64,000 nucleotides of DNA from Candidatus Cloacimonadota bacterium. Lineage in GTDB: Bacteria; UBA4055. The notes beneath the pieces are model-generated. The model was not told the DNA's origin. It did not search any database and worked only from the letters and a program-made list of their open reading frames with translations. Below, piece after piece: positions 44,584 to 54,554 of the stretch. Position numbers and translations under genes: made by a program. Where the stretch lies: assembly GCA_002742935.1 (NCBI GenBank), contig PDON01000063.1:1-64000 (forward strand), in the 5' to 3' direction. Within the stretch, counting starts at the first letter, position 1. The number at the start of each line of letters is the position of its first letter.

Positions 44584-45372
44584 CTAATTTTTTGGTAGAG
44601 TTATTACTCTTTTTTGGGGCGGATTGAAACTGTTTATGTATCGATGTACAGAATCTGATGAATCGTACCCTCCATGTTTTTCTACACAATTTTCACAATT
44701 AACTATATAGATATCATCTCTCTTTTTTACTAGATTTTTATTTTCCGGACCGTGCAAACCTAATGCTATATCCAACTCTGCAATTGTGTATGATAGTTTT
44801 AGGACATCATCTTTTTTTGAGTGCATTATTATTATATTGTTGTACTTAAATCTTGAATCGTAGAACTCTCCCCCTTGTTCTAGGGATTCATTATCAACAG
44901 CTCCTGCAGTGCAGAAGTAGTTATTGATTATTCTGCTGTTACTTTGTTTGAGTGCGTTAAGGGTTACTCTTGCACCGAGAGAGTGAGACATTAGATCTAT
45001 ATTATTGTTAGCTTTCCAAAGCTTTTTGAGTATGTATTTTAGGAATCTTGCTGATTTGTTGGCTTTTCGTTTTGCTTTATACCATTCTATAGCATGATCT
45101 TCTCCAGTCCAAAGAAAGCCTACTACTATATCGTAGTTAGTGCGACCTTCTATTTCCTTATAAGCTTCATATACTCCTTTTGCTTCTTTATTGTATCCGT
45201 GTACTAGTATTAATACAGATTTTCCACTAATAGCAACCTTCAGCTCTTCCATTGAGATCTCTTTCACAGCTTTACCTAATTTTAGATTGATATCTCTTAT
45301 TTGTATCTCTTTTGGGGATTTTATCAGTTTTTCAGGATTGGTAAAGTCTTTTCTACAGCTTAAAATAATCAT
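44584..45372 (-). CDS. Alpha/beta hydrolase, DUF900-like
   Basis: The 262-residue protein shows a serine hydrolase core: ILVHGYNKEAKG (oxyanion strand), MSHSLGARVTL with the nucleophilic Ser, then HSKKDDVL (Asp) and EKHGGYD (His). The Ser elbow and the WTGEDHAIEWYKAKRKANKSARFL helix resemble DUF900 proteins. No membrane segment or signal peptide is visible. It is the last gene in a leftward cluster with a DUF2335 membrane protein and a 101-residue unknown, with a terminator in between. Substrate unknown. Confidence 0.75.
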   Translation of the reverse strand: MIILSCRKDFTNPEKLIKSPKEIQIRDINLKLGKAVKEISMEELKVAISGKSVLILVHGYNKEAKGVYEAYKEIEGRTNYDIVVGFLWTGEDHAIEWYKAKRKANKSARFLKYILKKLWKANNNIDLMSHSLGARVTLNALKQSNSRIINNYFCTAGAVDNESLEQGGEFYDSRFKYNNIIIMHSKKDDVLKLSYTIAELDIALGLHGPENKNLVKKRDDIYIVNCENCVEKHGGYDSSDSVHRYINSFNPPQKRVITLPKN

Positions 45373-45436
45373 AGTTTCCCCTTTTTATGTTTATTGTAAG
45401 TAGAAAAATTGATTGTTTTAAATAGGGTGCTATAAA

Positions 45437-45464
45437 GAAAAAGCCCTGTTTTATAGGGCTTTTC
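45437..45464. terminator. Bidirectional-looking terminator
   Basis: AAAAGCCCT/AGGGCTTTT stem directly at the end of the DUF2335 gene (stop at 45464), with A and T runs on both flanks. Confidence 0.75.
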
Positions 45465-45964
45465 TATGATTCTTTTTTGTCCTCTTTTTTCTTGGCAGTA
45501 GATTTTATAAAAATACCTGCCAACCCTATGATGGTGGTTCCAAAAATGACATTACCAGTGGTGTTGTGCCCTTTAACGGTTATAACTCCACCTGTAACTA
45601 TCAATATTATAGTCAAGATAAACCCAAACCATTGTCCGTATCTTATAGTTTTTGTGTTATCCTCTTGGATTTTCTTGATTAATTCTATTTCTGTCTTTCC
45701 CGTATCTCTATAGATTTCAAAAATATATTTTGGAGCATCTGCATATATCTCTTTATAGGCTTCTAATGTAGCAGGATCTGGCAATGGTCCTTGATGGATT
45801 GAGGTTTCGCTTACCTTTGCAACTATGAGTTGTCTATAACCTTCTAAGAATTCCTCTCTGTTCTCTTCAGGAACAGTATTAAGAATCTCTTTTAAGGGGT
45901 TTTGTTTGCTTATAGTTTTATTTTGAATAAGTTTTTTATTTTTCTTTGACTTATTTTGACTCAT
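45464..45964 (-). CDS. DUF2335 membrane protein
   Basis: The 166-residue protein has HQGPLPDPATLEAYKEIYAD, the diagnostic DUF2335 stretch, then ~45 helical residues and two hydrophobic segments (FGFILTIILIVTGGVITV and NVIFGTTIIGLAGIFI) near the C-terminus. The N-terminal third is basic and low complexity. DUF2335 proteins are scattered through bacterial accessory regions and have no known function. The gene starts 4 bases after the upstream 101-residue gene, so they are co-translated. Confidence 0.8.
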   Translation of the reverse strand: MSQNKSKKNKKLIQNKTISKQNPLKEILNTVPEENREEFLEGYRQLIVAKVSETSIHQGPLPDPATLEAYKEIYADAPKYIFEIYRDTGKTEIELIKKIQEDNTKTIRYGQWFGFILTIILIVTGGVITVKGHNTTGNVIFGTTIIGLAGIFIKSTAKKKEDKKES

Positions 45965-45968
45965 ATAA

Positions 45969-46274
45969 CTACTTCTCTTGTAATGTTTTATCCAGTAGTT
46001 TTATAGGCTTAATAGTTGTATCTACAGACTTTAAAACCTCATTATAGTCTGCTATAATCTTGTTTATAGAAATATATGGATTTTTTCTCTCATATTTTTT
46101 GATGGTTCTTCTCAGCAAACTACCTGTTCTTGACCAAGCTTTATGAGAAATTTTACTTGGGAGATCTTCATAAGGCTTAAAGCTTTGCTGTTCTCCTGCA
46201 ATATTTATTATAGAACCAATACCTTGTAAAAATGGACTGCCAAATATATTCTTTTTAGTTTTTATAGCTTTCAT
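45969..46274 (-). CDS. Unknown 101-residue protein upstream of DUF2335
   Basis: I do not recognise this basic, helical protein (SKISHKAWSRTGSLLRRTIKKYERKNPY in the middle). It has no signal peptide or membrane segment. GGAG in AAGGAGAGTTATTATG is a good ribosome site. Tight spacing to the DUF2335 gene suggests the two products act together. Confidence 0.6.
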   Translation of the reverse strand: MKAIKTKKNIFGSPFLQGIGSIINIAGEQQSFKPYEDLPSKISHKAWSRTGSLLRRTIKKYERKNPYISINKIIADYNEVLKSVDTTIKPIKLLDKTLQEK

Positions 46275-46807
46275 AATAACTCTCCTTGTATGCCTATGTA
46301 TCAGACAACAATCTAATACCCTATACTAGTATAATAAACATGTTTGCTTCCAAAAAACAAGAAAAAAGGTAAAAAAAACTTGACTATACATAATTATTTC
46401 ATTATAATAAGCCCCTTTTTTCGAGAGTATATTATATATTATTATATATCAAAAAACAATAGATAAGTTTAGTTAAATTACCTCCGGCAAAGCCGGAGGC
46501 TGAGATTGCCTTAAAAGTCAGACTGTCTAGAAACGAGTAGTACAAGGAGTCATTTTTTTATACGATCCATAGCCTAGTAAACCTAGGTGATTTGAGTATA
46601 AAAAGTGAGGACACAGTAATACGAAGTTGGCAGGCAGTCTGGGTTTACCGATCTTAATCGGTAAACTTAAAAGTTTGAATATAACTTATAAAATCACTTG
46701 ACTAAATAAAAAATAAGATATATCTTATGTATAAAATATATCTATCATCTTAATAGTATAAGACTAAGACTGTTTTCTTAAACTGAATTTCAAAAAAGGT
46801 GGAAAGT
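46275..46807. other. Intergenic region with palindrome A2 and flanking hairpins
   Basis: Holds family A copy A2 at 46512-46642 framed by two perfect hairpins: CCTCCGGC/GCCGGAGG at 46481-46499 and GTTTACCGAT/ATCGGTAAAC at 46643-46666. The region separates the accessory cluster from the TonB cluster. No gene seen. Confidence 0.6.
46512..46642 (+). repeat. Palindromic repeat family A, copy A2
   Basis: Starts TAAAAGTCAGACTGTCTAGA, has CGAGTAGTACAAGGAGTC, the central GCCTAGTAAACCTAGGTGAT hairpin, CAGTAATACGAAG and ends CAGTCTGG. Outer arms CAGACTG/CAGTCTG pair. Confidence 0.82.
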
Positions 46808-48073
46808 ATGTTAAAGAGTTTAATGTTTGTTTTCGTCATAAGTTTTTTATTCTCATGTGAAAACAGATCAATCCCTACTAAAAATGTAGATGATCTCAAA
46901 TACGAGAATAAAGTAAATTCCAACCTAAAGAGACATATTGGAGAAAAACTCCTCGAAAGAGAGTCTGAAGAAAATAAATTGAGAATATTCGCTAAAGCTC
47001 TTGCAAGATCCTTGAATGATCAGCAAGTTGCTAAATTTCTTCATAAAAAATTTAAAGAAAGATTTGATGGGCAACATGAAATTCTCTGGCAAAACATTAA
47101 AGAGGAAAAAAGCTTAGATTTAAGAGGTATCATAAGTAAAAACATACCTTCCCCTAATAGAAATAAGCTAGAGATAATGGATAGTATTGAAGAGTTCAAA
47201 CTATTAAATATTTCAATGCCCGTAAAATTTTCAGAATGGGATGGAGTTTCTCCTGTTTTAGTAACATACACTCCAAGAACTGTTGATGATACTCAGTGGG
47301 ATACTGTTGTAGCTTTTGACTCTGATTTAAATGAGTACTCTATAGATGCTAAAACAGCTCCAGATTTTCCAGTAATAGTTATAGGTCAAAATGAGAGAGT
47401 TGACAAACATACATTAAAAGTAAAAGAAGCATACTTACCCAAAAAGGTTAATGATCTTGAAATACTTAAAAAAGAAAACAAGGGTTCTGGAGGCAGTGGC
47501 TCCTCATATGGGCACTGGGAAACAATACCAGATCCAGCTATTTATTTTGAATGGGTACAGCTTACAGATTTAATGGAACCTTGGCTAAATGGAGATCCAG
47601 AGGTACTAGTAATGGTACTAACTGATGAGGATAGAGATATAGATTATATGTTTGGAGATGATTATGGCTATTGGAACCTTTTAGGATATAACTATTCACA
47701 TCCTGACAATTGGAAAAACCATCTAAAACAATTCTTATTTCGTAGAATTGATGGTGGTGTTAAGGACTACATGGGAATAAAAATCTATGAACTTGATGAT
47801 AATGATGAAGATAACGATGTTACGATCACCATTTCTCATACATTACTTGAAGACTCTCAAGTTGATCTTAATGCTACTTGGAAACTAGATGTAGATGATG
47901 ACTATATAGGATCAAATCAAGCAGTGCTTTTGGGAACTAACCCTCGTTACACCAATCGTAATGAAGAACCCGAATCAAGCGAAATGAATCCTTGCGGTTC
48001 TGCAAGATTTACGATTTGGTGGACAGATAAGATATGGATCCCTCCATATTCTGGTGGAGGTAATTCTGACTAG
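46808..48073 (+). CDS. Lipoprotein of unknown function
   Basis: The 421-residue protein has a lipoprotein signal with lipobox FLFSC (Cys near residue 15). I use ATG 46808 because AGGTGG lies five bases upstream; the GTG at 46799 is in that site. The middle has a flexible GSGGSGSS linker. After it comes a domain with SSYGHWETIPDPAIYFEWVQLTDLMEPW and YELDDNDEDNDVTITISH, rich in Asp and possibly calcium-binding. It ends in an aromatic-rich segment. I do not recognise the family. It lies just upstream of the TonB receptor and may be part of that locus. Confidence 0.65.
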   Translation: MLKSLMFVFVISFLFSCENRSIPTKNVDDLKYENKVNSNLKRHIGEKLLERESEENKLRIFAKALARSLNDQQVAKFLHKKFKERFDGQHEILWQNIKEEKSLDLRGIISKNIPSPNRNKLEIMDSIEEFKLLNISMPVKFSEWDGVSPVLVTYTPRTVDDTQWDTVVAFDSDLNEYSIDAKTAPDFPVIVIGQNERVDKHTLKVKEAYLPKKVNDLEILKKENKGSGGSGSSYGHWETIPDPAIYFEWVQLTDLMEPWLNGDPEVLVMVLTDEDRDIDYMFGDDYGYWNLLGYNYSHPDNWKNHLKQFLFRRIDGGVKDYMGIKIYELDDNDEDNDVTITISHTLLEDSQVDLNATWKLDVDDDYIGSNQAVLLGTNPRYTNRNEEPESSEMNPCGSARFTIWWTDKIWIPPYSGGGNSD

Positions 48074-48149
48074 TTTTTTATTTTTTTTAATACAATTCCA
48101 AAAGATAAAGCTACTGATACTATTAGAAGGTAAAGTCTGAAGGAAACAG

Positions 48150-50453
48150 ATGAAAAATAAAATAATACTGACTATCCTAGTTACACCATTGATCCTTTTC
48201 GACATGACGATTTCGGGTTTCTTGAAGGAGAAGAGAAGCAACGAACCGCTTGTTGAAGGAAATATTTATATTGAAAATAAAAATATTGGGACAGTATCAA
48301 ATATTGATGGCTTTTATGCAATTAGTAATTTAGAAAGTGGTAAATATACAATAATCTATCAATATCTTGGGTATAAGAAATGTAAGAAAGAGATTGAGAT
48401 ATTACCAAATAAGAACAAAACATTAAATATATATTTAGAGAGAGATTCTGAACAACTTGATGAAATTGTTGTTTATGCAGAAAAAGATTTCAACTTTGAA
48501 ATAAAAGAAAATCCTAGATCTATAAAAATAAATTCGGTAAGAATAGAACCCCAAAAAATGAAATATGAGGCAACACTTATTCAACCGGATCTTTTCAGAA
48601 CAACTCAAACTCTTTCAGGTGTAGCCACAACTTCAGACTACTCGACAGATATCTATGTTAGAGGAGCAAATAGAGATCACAATCTAATTCTACACGATGG
48701 AGCTACAGTGTATAATCCATCCCATCTTTTTGGATTATTTTCTTCATTTATTCCAGAAGCTTTAAGAAATATCAATATGGTAAAATCTTCATCACCTGTT
48801 GAATATGGAGGCAGAGTGGGAGCTGTATTGGATGTAAGTAGCAAAGATGGTAATAGTGAAGAATTTGATGGAAATATCTCTCTTTCAATCTTAAATAGTA
48901 GCACAGCAATTACGGGTCCGGTGTATAAAGGAGGATTTTTATTTGCTGGAAGAAGAACATATTTAGATCCTATTTTAAGTTTGATAGATGATAAATTTAA
49001 CTACTCCTTTTATGATGCTCATTTCCAGATTTACCAAAATATTAATGAAAAAAGTAAAATAATTTTCAGCTCATATTTTGGAAATGATAATCTAGAGCAA
49101 AATTTAATTGATTTTGGGTGGGGTAATAGAGCATTCTCATTAAGATTAAAATCAATCCTTTCTCCAAAACTATACTCAAGCTTAAATCTCTCATACTCAA
49201 AGTTTTTTCTTGATCAGATGGTTTATGATAGAAAAGGTGATCCGATGGAAGGAGTAAAAGAGGAGTTATTTAAATTTAACAATAAAATAGAAGACTATTC
49301 TGCAAAAAACAAGTATGAATATACCGTTTCAAAAGATATAGAAATCTCTTTTGGATTAGATTTTAAAACGGTTAAGATTAGGTATGATAGTGAAGATTTT
49401 AGTGACGATCTCTTTTCCCTTAACTATAGTTCTAAACTTATTGAAACAGCTCTTTTCTCTACATTCTCCAAAACATTTAACAATAAGTTTACCCTATTAT
49501 CAGGAGTTAGATATAATATTGACTATATAGATAGTGAAAAAATCTACAATAATTACTCTCCTCTACTCTCCTGTAAATATATAGTTGATAAAACAAGCTC
49601 TTTAAATCTCTCAATAAAAAAAAGCTATCAAAATCTTTACTCGTTTAGGATAGATAACTTTGATGAATTTGGAGTAAACCCTATTAACCTTTGGCTTAGC
49701 ATAGATAAGGAGATGGAGCAAACAGAATCTTTTGATATATCTCTAGGATACAATTACAATAATATTTTTTGGGGTGATATATATAAGTTTTCTTTTGAAA
49801 CTTATGGTAAATATATTAAAAATTTTTATTTTGCAGATATATTAGATTATGAAAATGGAGATTCGGATCATCATGATTTTCTGACAACTTCAAATATTAA
49901 ATCTTATGGTTTGGAATTTAATATAAAAAAAATTACAGGTAAAGTAATAGGAAGCTTATCCTATACTTTTTCAAGATCTTTTCAAGTTCTAAACAATAAG
50001 AGATATCCGACTATTTGGGATATACCAAACTCTCTAAAAATAAACTCTATATATAAACTTAGCGAAAGAAATAATATTGGTGTTACACTAAATTATAATA
50101 GTGGAAGAGCCTACACTTCCGCATATGGTGGATATTTTAATCAGTTTTTTAACGGAGAACCTATAAATCCTGAACTTATCGTAGTTAAAAGTAAATTATA
50201 TGGAAATAGATACCCTTCATATTTTAGGATAGATCTTTCCTATAACCATAGATGGCTTTATAACAACGGAACTTCTCTCTTAATAAATTGTAGCTTGTTA
50301 AATATTTCTTTTCATAAAAATATACAATCATATAAGTATGTACAAAACTGGTTTTATGATGAAGAAGAACAGCAAGAAAAATATGGAATTGGTAGAAATG
50401 AAAACCTAATGCTTCCAATTATTCCATCAATAAGAGTTGAATACAAATTTTAA
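48150..50453 (+). CDS. TonB-dependent outer-membrane receptor with carboxypeptidase-like N-domain
   Basis: The 767-residue protein has a signal-like N-terminus, then a CarboxypepD_reg-like domain (EGNIYIENKNIGTVSNIDGFYAISNLESGKYTIIYQYLGY). A TonB-box-like DEIVVYAEK follows, then a plug (SGVATTSDYSTDIYVRGANRDHNLILHDGATVYNPSHLFG) and a 22-strand-type barrel ending in IRVEYKF. It takes up an unknown ligand through the outer membrane using TonB energy. It is followed 14 bp later by a DUF4249-type lipoprotein, the typical partner. It is not a SusC-length protein. Confidence 0.9.
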   Translation: MKNKIILTILVTPLILFDMTISGFLKEKRSNEPLVEGNIYIENKNIGTVSNIDGFYAISNLESGKYTIIYQYLGYKKCKKEIEILPNKNKTLNIYLERDSEQLDEIVVYAEKDFNFEIKENPRSIKINSVRIEPQKMKYEATLIQPDLFRTTQTLSGVATTSDYSTDIYVRGANRDHNLILHDGATVYNPSHLFGLFSSFIPEALRNINMVKSSSPVEYGGRVGAVLDVSSKDGNSEEFDGNISLSILNSSTAITGPVYKGGFLFAGRRTYLDPILSLIDDKFNYSFYDAHFQIYQNINEKSKIIFSSYFGNDNLEQNLIDFGWGNRAFSLRLKSILSPKLYSSLNLSYSKFFLDQMVYDRKGDPMEGVKEELFKFNNKIEDYSAKNKYEYTVSKDIEISFGLDFKTVKIRYDSEDFSDDLFSLNYSSKLIETALFSTFSKTFNNKFTLLSGVRYNIDYIDSEKIYNNYSPLLSCKYIVDKTSSLNLSIKKSYQNLYSFRIDNFDEFGVNPINLWLSIDKEMEQTESFDISLGYNYNNIFWGDIYKFSFETYGKYIKNFYFADILDYENGDSDHHDFLTTSNIKSYGLEFNIKKITGKVIGSLSYTFSRSFQVLNNKRYPTIWDIPNSLKINSIYKLSERNNIGVTLNYNSGRAYTSAYGGYFNQFFNGEPINPELIVVKSKLYGNRYPSYFRIDLSYNHRWLYNNGTSLLINCSLLNISFHKNIQSYKYVQNWFYDEEEQQEKYGIGRNENLMLPIIPSIRVEYKF

Positions 50454-50467
50454 ATAAGAGTTTTAAG

Positions 50468-51295
50468 ATGGTGAAGAATTTTTTTATAGTAATATTAGTT
50501 TTCCTATTTTTTTCGTGTGAATTTTTCTTAGCAGATACTACTAAAGAAGAATCTCTTGTTTTGTTTGCTTTTTCTGCTGTTGATTCTACACAAATATCTG
50601 TAAAGCTATCAAAATCTTTAGACCTTGGAGAATATGCAAATCCTGAAGAATTATATGTAAGTGGAGCAGATATTACTCTGTATGAAAATGATATCTTTGT
50701 AGCTAAACTTTCTGAAAAAAATCAAATTGGAAACTATATAATTCCTGACACTTCTAACTTTACCAGATTTAAAGAAGGTTTTAGCTATAAGATTATTGCT
50801 CAAGATAAAGATAAGAAATATGATAAAATTACAGCTGAAACCATATGCCCTACTTCACCACAAATTGAAAGTTTAAAGAATAAAAAAACCGGAGAATATT
50901 ATTTTTTTGGAGATGGCACAACCATTAATGATACAATAATAGGAAGGGATACACTCCTCTGTAGCATAAAAGATGATAACTCCCTGTATCATAGTTTTAT
51001 ATCTCATTATAAAAAAAACGGTATAGATAAAATACATCCTAATGAATTAAAAGATCTTTCAAAGTTCTCCGATAGTTCTGAGATATTATTACAATATGGA
51101 GATATTTTTTATATTGAAATATTTGTAATGGATAACGCACTCAAAAAATATCTGGAATCACTTGATAACTACAACTCTTCAACCCAATACGAAAGCAATA
51201 TATACTCAAATGTGATGAATGGATATGGTTTATTTTCTTTAAGAAATTCTAAAGGTGGTAAATATAAATTCTATAAGAAAGTATCAAAAAAATAG
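50468..51295 (+). CDS. DUF4249-like lipoprotein
   Basis: The 275-residue protein has a lipobox (FLFFSC) at residue ~17 and then the DUF4249 order: VLFAFSAVDSTQISVKLSKS, GADITLYENDIFVAKLSEKNQIGNYI, FKEGFSYKIIAQDKDKKYDKITAETICPTSPQI. Such proteins sit next to TonB receptors with a carboxypeptidase-like N-domain and are thought to be surface accessory lipoproteins. They lie in one transcript here. Role in ligand capture is inferred from position. Confidence 0.75.
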   Translation: MVKNFFIVILVFLFFSCEFFLADTTKEESLVLFAFSAVDSTQISVKLSKSLDLGEYANPEELYVSGADITLYENDIFVAKLSEKNQIGNYIIPDTSNFTRFKEGFSYKIIAQDKDKKYDKITAETICPTSPQIESLKNKKTGEYYFFGDGTTINDTIIGRDTLLCSIKDDNSLYHSFISHYKKNGIDKIHPNELKDLSKFSDSSEILLQYGDIFYIEIFVMDNALKKYLESLDNYNSSTQYESNIYSNVMNGYGLFSLRNSKGGKYKFYKKVSKK

Positions 51296-51313
51296 TAGTA
51301 AACTCTATTCTAA

Positions 51314-51357
51314 CCGCTAAAATATGTATCTTCCAACCAAAGAAGGATCTGAAGCAA
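51314..51357 (+). repeat. Short shared module also in element B4
   Basis: ACCGCTAAAATATGTATCTT followed by CC and AAAGAAGGATCTGAAGCAAA. It matches 32168-32215 with few changes. It directly precedes a reverse copy of palindrome A. Confidence 0.7.
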
Positions 51358-51377
51358 ACCTCCATTACCGATGTATC

Positions 51378-51500
51378 CCTAGACTTTCGATAAGCTTCGT
51401 ATTGCTTCGTAATCGATTTTTCATAATCAAATCACCTAGTACTTCTAGGTTCAGATCGTATAAAAAATTAAATCTTCACTTCTTAGATAGATAGTTTCTC
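51378..51500 (-). repeat. Palindromic repeat family A, copy A5 (reverse)
   Basis: On the minus strand the central CCTAGAAGTACTAGG hairpin, GAAAAATCGATTACGAAGCA and ATACGAAGCTTATCGAAAGT are recognisable. The outer arm is more degraded than in the other copies. Confidence 0.65.
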
Positions 51501-51516
51501 CTTTTTTCAATAGACC

Positions 51517-53022
51517 CTATCTAATAATAAGCGAATTACCATCCATCTCTTTGGGCTTTTCAATTCCTAAAATATCCAAAATTGTAGGAGCTATATCACA
51601 AAGTCTTCCATTTGAAAGATCTATACCTTCCTTAGCAATCACAAAAGGTACTACATTTTTAGTATGAGCCGTAAAAGGGACACCGTTTTCAAACATCTTT
51701 TCAGCATTACCATGATCAGCTGTAATAATTAGTGTATAACCTAGAGCTTTTGCCTTTTCATAAACTCTACCTATACATCTATCAACACTTTCAACAGCGG
51801 AAACAGCAGCAGAGAAAACCCCTGTATGACCAACCATATCACAATTAGGATAGTTTAGCACTATAAGATCATACTTGCATTTATCCATCTCTAAAAGTAA
51901 TCTTGAAGTAAGCTCTTCAGAAGACATTTCAGGTTTTAAATCATAGGTCTCGACCTTTGGAGAATCTATCAAAATCCTATCTTCCCCCTTAAAAACTCTA
52001 TCCTCTCCCCCATTGAAAAAGAAAGTTACATGGGCAAACTTCTCCGTTTCAGAGATTCTTAATTGAGAAAGATCATTAGTTGAAACAATCTCTCCAAGTA
52101 TATTTTTATGTTTTAGTTTTGGGAAAAGATTCTTAAAAGTAAAATCCTCTCTATACTTTGTCATGGTAACAAAATTAAGATTAAGATCCTTTGTTTCAAA
52201 CTCATTAAACTCTCTATCGTTTAGAGCTATTGAGATCTCTCTTGCCCTATCTGATCTATAGTTTATAAAAATAACTCCATCCTCTTCGTCTATGGTTATA
52301 ATTTTACCATTATCTTCAATGAGAGCAGGCTCTATAAACTCATCACTCAAACCATTTTTATAAGAGCTCTCCATTAGCTCTTTTGAGCTTAAAAACCTTT
52401 TTCCTTCACCATTTACTAAAGTTCTATAACTTTTTTCTACCCTTTCCCATCTATTATCCCTATCCATAGAGTAGAATCTTCCGGAAATAGATGCAATCTT
52501 ACCCTTCCCGCCTGATAGGAAATTTTCAAGATCCTCTATAAAATCTATTCCGCTATTTGGTGGAGTATCCCTACCATCGGTAAATGGATGAAGATACACA
52601 TTATTAAACCCATTCTTATTTACAACTCTAACTATCTCTTTTATATGGTCAATAGAACTGTGAACGCCACCATTGGAACAAAGCCCCATTATATGAAGAT
52701 TTTTACCCTTTTCTTTTAAGTAATCTATCATCTCTAAAAGGGTCTCATTTTTTTCGAAGCTTCCATCTTCAATACTCTTATCAATCCTTGAAATATCTTG
52801 ATAAACCACCCTTCCGGCACCAATGTTAAGATGTCCAACTTCACTATTTCCCATAGTCCCTGAAGGCAAGCCAACCTCTTTCCCACTGCATATAAGTGTT
52901 GAACTATTGTACTTTTCAAAAATTTTATCCAAATTTTTACTATCTGCTGAAAAGATTGCATTATTTTCTGTTGAACTACTTATTCCGTAACCATCTAATA
53001 TTGCTAAAATAACTTTTTTCAT
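51517..53022 (-). CDS. gpmI: 2,3-bisphosphoglycerate-independent phosphoglycerate mutase
   Basis: The 501-residue enzyme begins MKKVILAILDGYGIS with the first metal Asp. It has the catalytic Ser in NSEVGHLNIGAG, FTDGRDTPP, ISGRFYSMDRDNRWERVEKSYR and the alkaline-phosphatase-type metal sites VLNYPNCDMVGHTG and ITADHGNAEKM. It interconverts 3- and 2-phosphoglycerate using two Mn2+ ions. It is monocistronic, preceded by an AT-rich gap of 259 bases. A strong, standard glycolytic housekeeping assignment. Confidence 0.96.
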   Translation of the reverse strand: MKKVILAILDGYGISSSTENNAIFSADSKNLDKIFEKYNSSTLICSGKEVGLPSGTMGNSEVGHLNIGAGRVVYQDISRIDKSIEDGSFEKNETLLEMIDYLKEKGKNLHIMGLCSNGGVHSSIDHIKEIVRVVNKNGFNNVYLHPFTDGRDTPPNSGIDFIEDLENFLSGGKGKIASISGRFYSMDRDNRWERVEKSYRTLVNGEGKRFLSSKELMESSYKNGLSDEFIEPALIEDNGKIITIDEEDGVIFINYRSDRAREISIALNDREFNEFETKDLNLNFVTMTKYREDFTFKNLFPKLKHKNILGEIVSTNDLSQLRISETEKFAHVTFFFNGGEDRVFKGEDRILIDSPKVETYDLKPEMSSEELTSRLLLEMDKCKYDLIVLNYPNCDMVGHTGVFSAAVSAVESVDRCIGRVYEKAKALGYTLIITADHGNAEKMFENGVPFTAHTKNVVPFVIAKEGIDLSNGRLCDIAPTILDILGIEKPKEMDGNSLIIR

Positions 53023-53281
53023 AATTTAAACCTTTTAATAATAATTTTTCTCTGTACAAAGAGGTTTTCCACAACAATAATTTAATTAATAAAATCTTCT
53101 ATTATTGATTAAAAATCAATGCTTTCTGTTATATCTCCACCATTATTTTAAAGAATCAAACAAAAAATTATTACTATTGCCTATAAAATATAAAGCTATT
53201 ATTTTTATTCTACATAGATATTTTAGTTTCGAAAGAGTGTAATATCTATTACTATTGTGATTCTGTAATTGTGGAGACTTT

Positions 53282-54544
53282 ATGAAAGAGATTAAGTTCC
53301 CAATCCATTTTTTTCAAAAGAATAGGGAACGATTTATAAAAAAGCTACCTCAAGATAGCGTAACTATAGTTTGTTCGGGTATAAATCATACCAGAAGCAG
53401 AGATACATTTTTCCCCTTTAGGCAAGATAGTAACTTTTTTTATCTCACAGGTATAGAGTCTGAAAACTCAATATTAATTATAGTAAAAAATGGTGAAAAA
53501 GCATCAACTTCTCTCTACAGAAAAGTAATACCAAAGGAGATGGAAAAGTGGATTGGAGCTTCCATATCTGTAGAAGAGATAGAGAAAGTCTCAGGAATAA
53601 GTAAAAATTCCATTGAAGATATAAACAGAGTTGATGATTTTTTTAGAGAGCTCTTTATTGATAAGAATATGAGTCATCTTCTAATGTATAATGAACCTTA
53701 TACGGGAGAAGCCGTACCAACCTATACTCAAACTATTGTTTCAGGTTTAAGAAACAGATACCCTTTCATATCTGTCTCAACTTTCAATTCAATTATTTCC
53801 GATTTAAGAGATATAAAAAGTAAAGCTGAGATAAAAATTATAAGAAAAGCTATTGAGATAACAGGTACAACTCTTCATCAAATACTAAAACAGATTAAAA
53901 ACTTTAAAAATGAGAGAGAGATTGAAGCTGAACTTATAAGAGGATATATAAGATATGGTGGATCCGGACATGGATTTGCCCCTATTGTAGCTTCAGGTAA
54001 AAATGGAACTATTTTACATTATGAAGATAATAGCTCTAAAATATCTACAAATAATCTAGTGTTGATAGATACCGGAGCAGAGTATAAAAACTATTCAGCA
54101 GATATATCAAGAACATATCCCGCTAAGGGTAAATATTCCCCTAAGCAGAAGGAGATATATAATATAGTTCTTTCAGCTCACAATGAGGTTTTAAAAGCAA
54201 TAAAACCGGGTGCCACATATAAAGAACTTCAAGAGATTACTAAAGAGTCTCTTTTTAGAGGATTAAAAGATCTTAAAATCATAAAAACAAAAGATCAATT
54301 ATCAAACTACTATTTTCATGGTGTAAGTCATCCTATGGGGTTAGATGTTCACGATGTAGATTCCGGTCTGGGTATACTTAGAAAAGGAAATGTTATAACT
54401 GTTGAACCCGGCGTGTATATAGCTGAAAAAGGTATTGGAATAAGATTGGAAAATGATATTTTGGTAACAGAGAACGGATTTGAAAACTTATCTAAAAACA
54501 TAGCTCTCAATCCTGAAGAGATTGAGGAACTTATAAACAACTAA
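53282..54544 (+). CDS. pepP: Xaa-Pro aminopeptidase (aminopeptidase P)
   Basis: The 420-residue protein has an N-terminal creatinase-like domain (DTFFPFRQDSNFFYLTGIE) and the C-terminal pita-bread metalloprotease fold. Metal ligands are visible in order: IDTGAEYKNYSADISRTYP (two Asp), HGVSHPMGLDVHDV (His), VEPGVYI (Glu) and IRLENDILVT (Glu). It removes an N-terminal residue before proline. It forms a unit with the TlpA-like gene 10 bp downstream. Confidence 0.93.
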   Translation: MKEIKFPIHFFQKNRERFIKKLPQDSVTIVCSGINHTRSRDTFFPFRQDSNFFYLTGIESENSILIIVKNGEKASTSLYRKVIPKEMEKWIGASISVEEIEKVSGISKNSIEDINRVDDFFRELFIDKNMSHLLMYNEPYTGEAVPTYTQTIVSGLRNRYPFISVSTFNSIISDLRDIKSKAEIKIIRKAIEITGTTLHQILKQIKNFKNEREIEAELIRGYIRYGGSGHGFAPIVASGKNGTILHYEDNSSKISTNNLVLIDTGAEYKNYSADISRTYPAKGKYSPKQKEIYNIVLSAHNEVLKAIKPGATYKELQEITKESLFRGLKDLKIIKTKDQLSNYYFHGVSHPMGLDVHDVDSGLGILRKGNVITVEPGVYIAEKGIGIRLENDILVTENGFENLSKNIALNPEEIEELINN

Positions 54545-54554
54545 AGAGGAAAAA

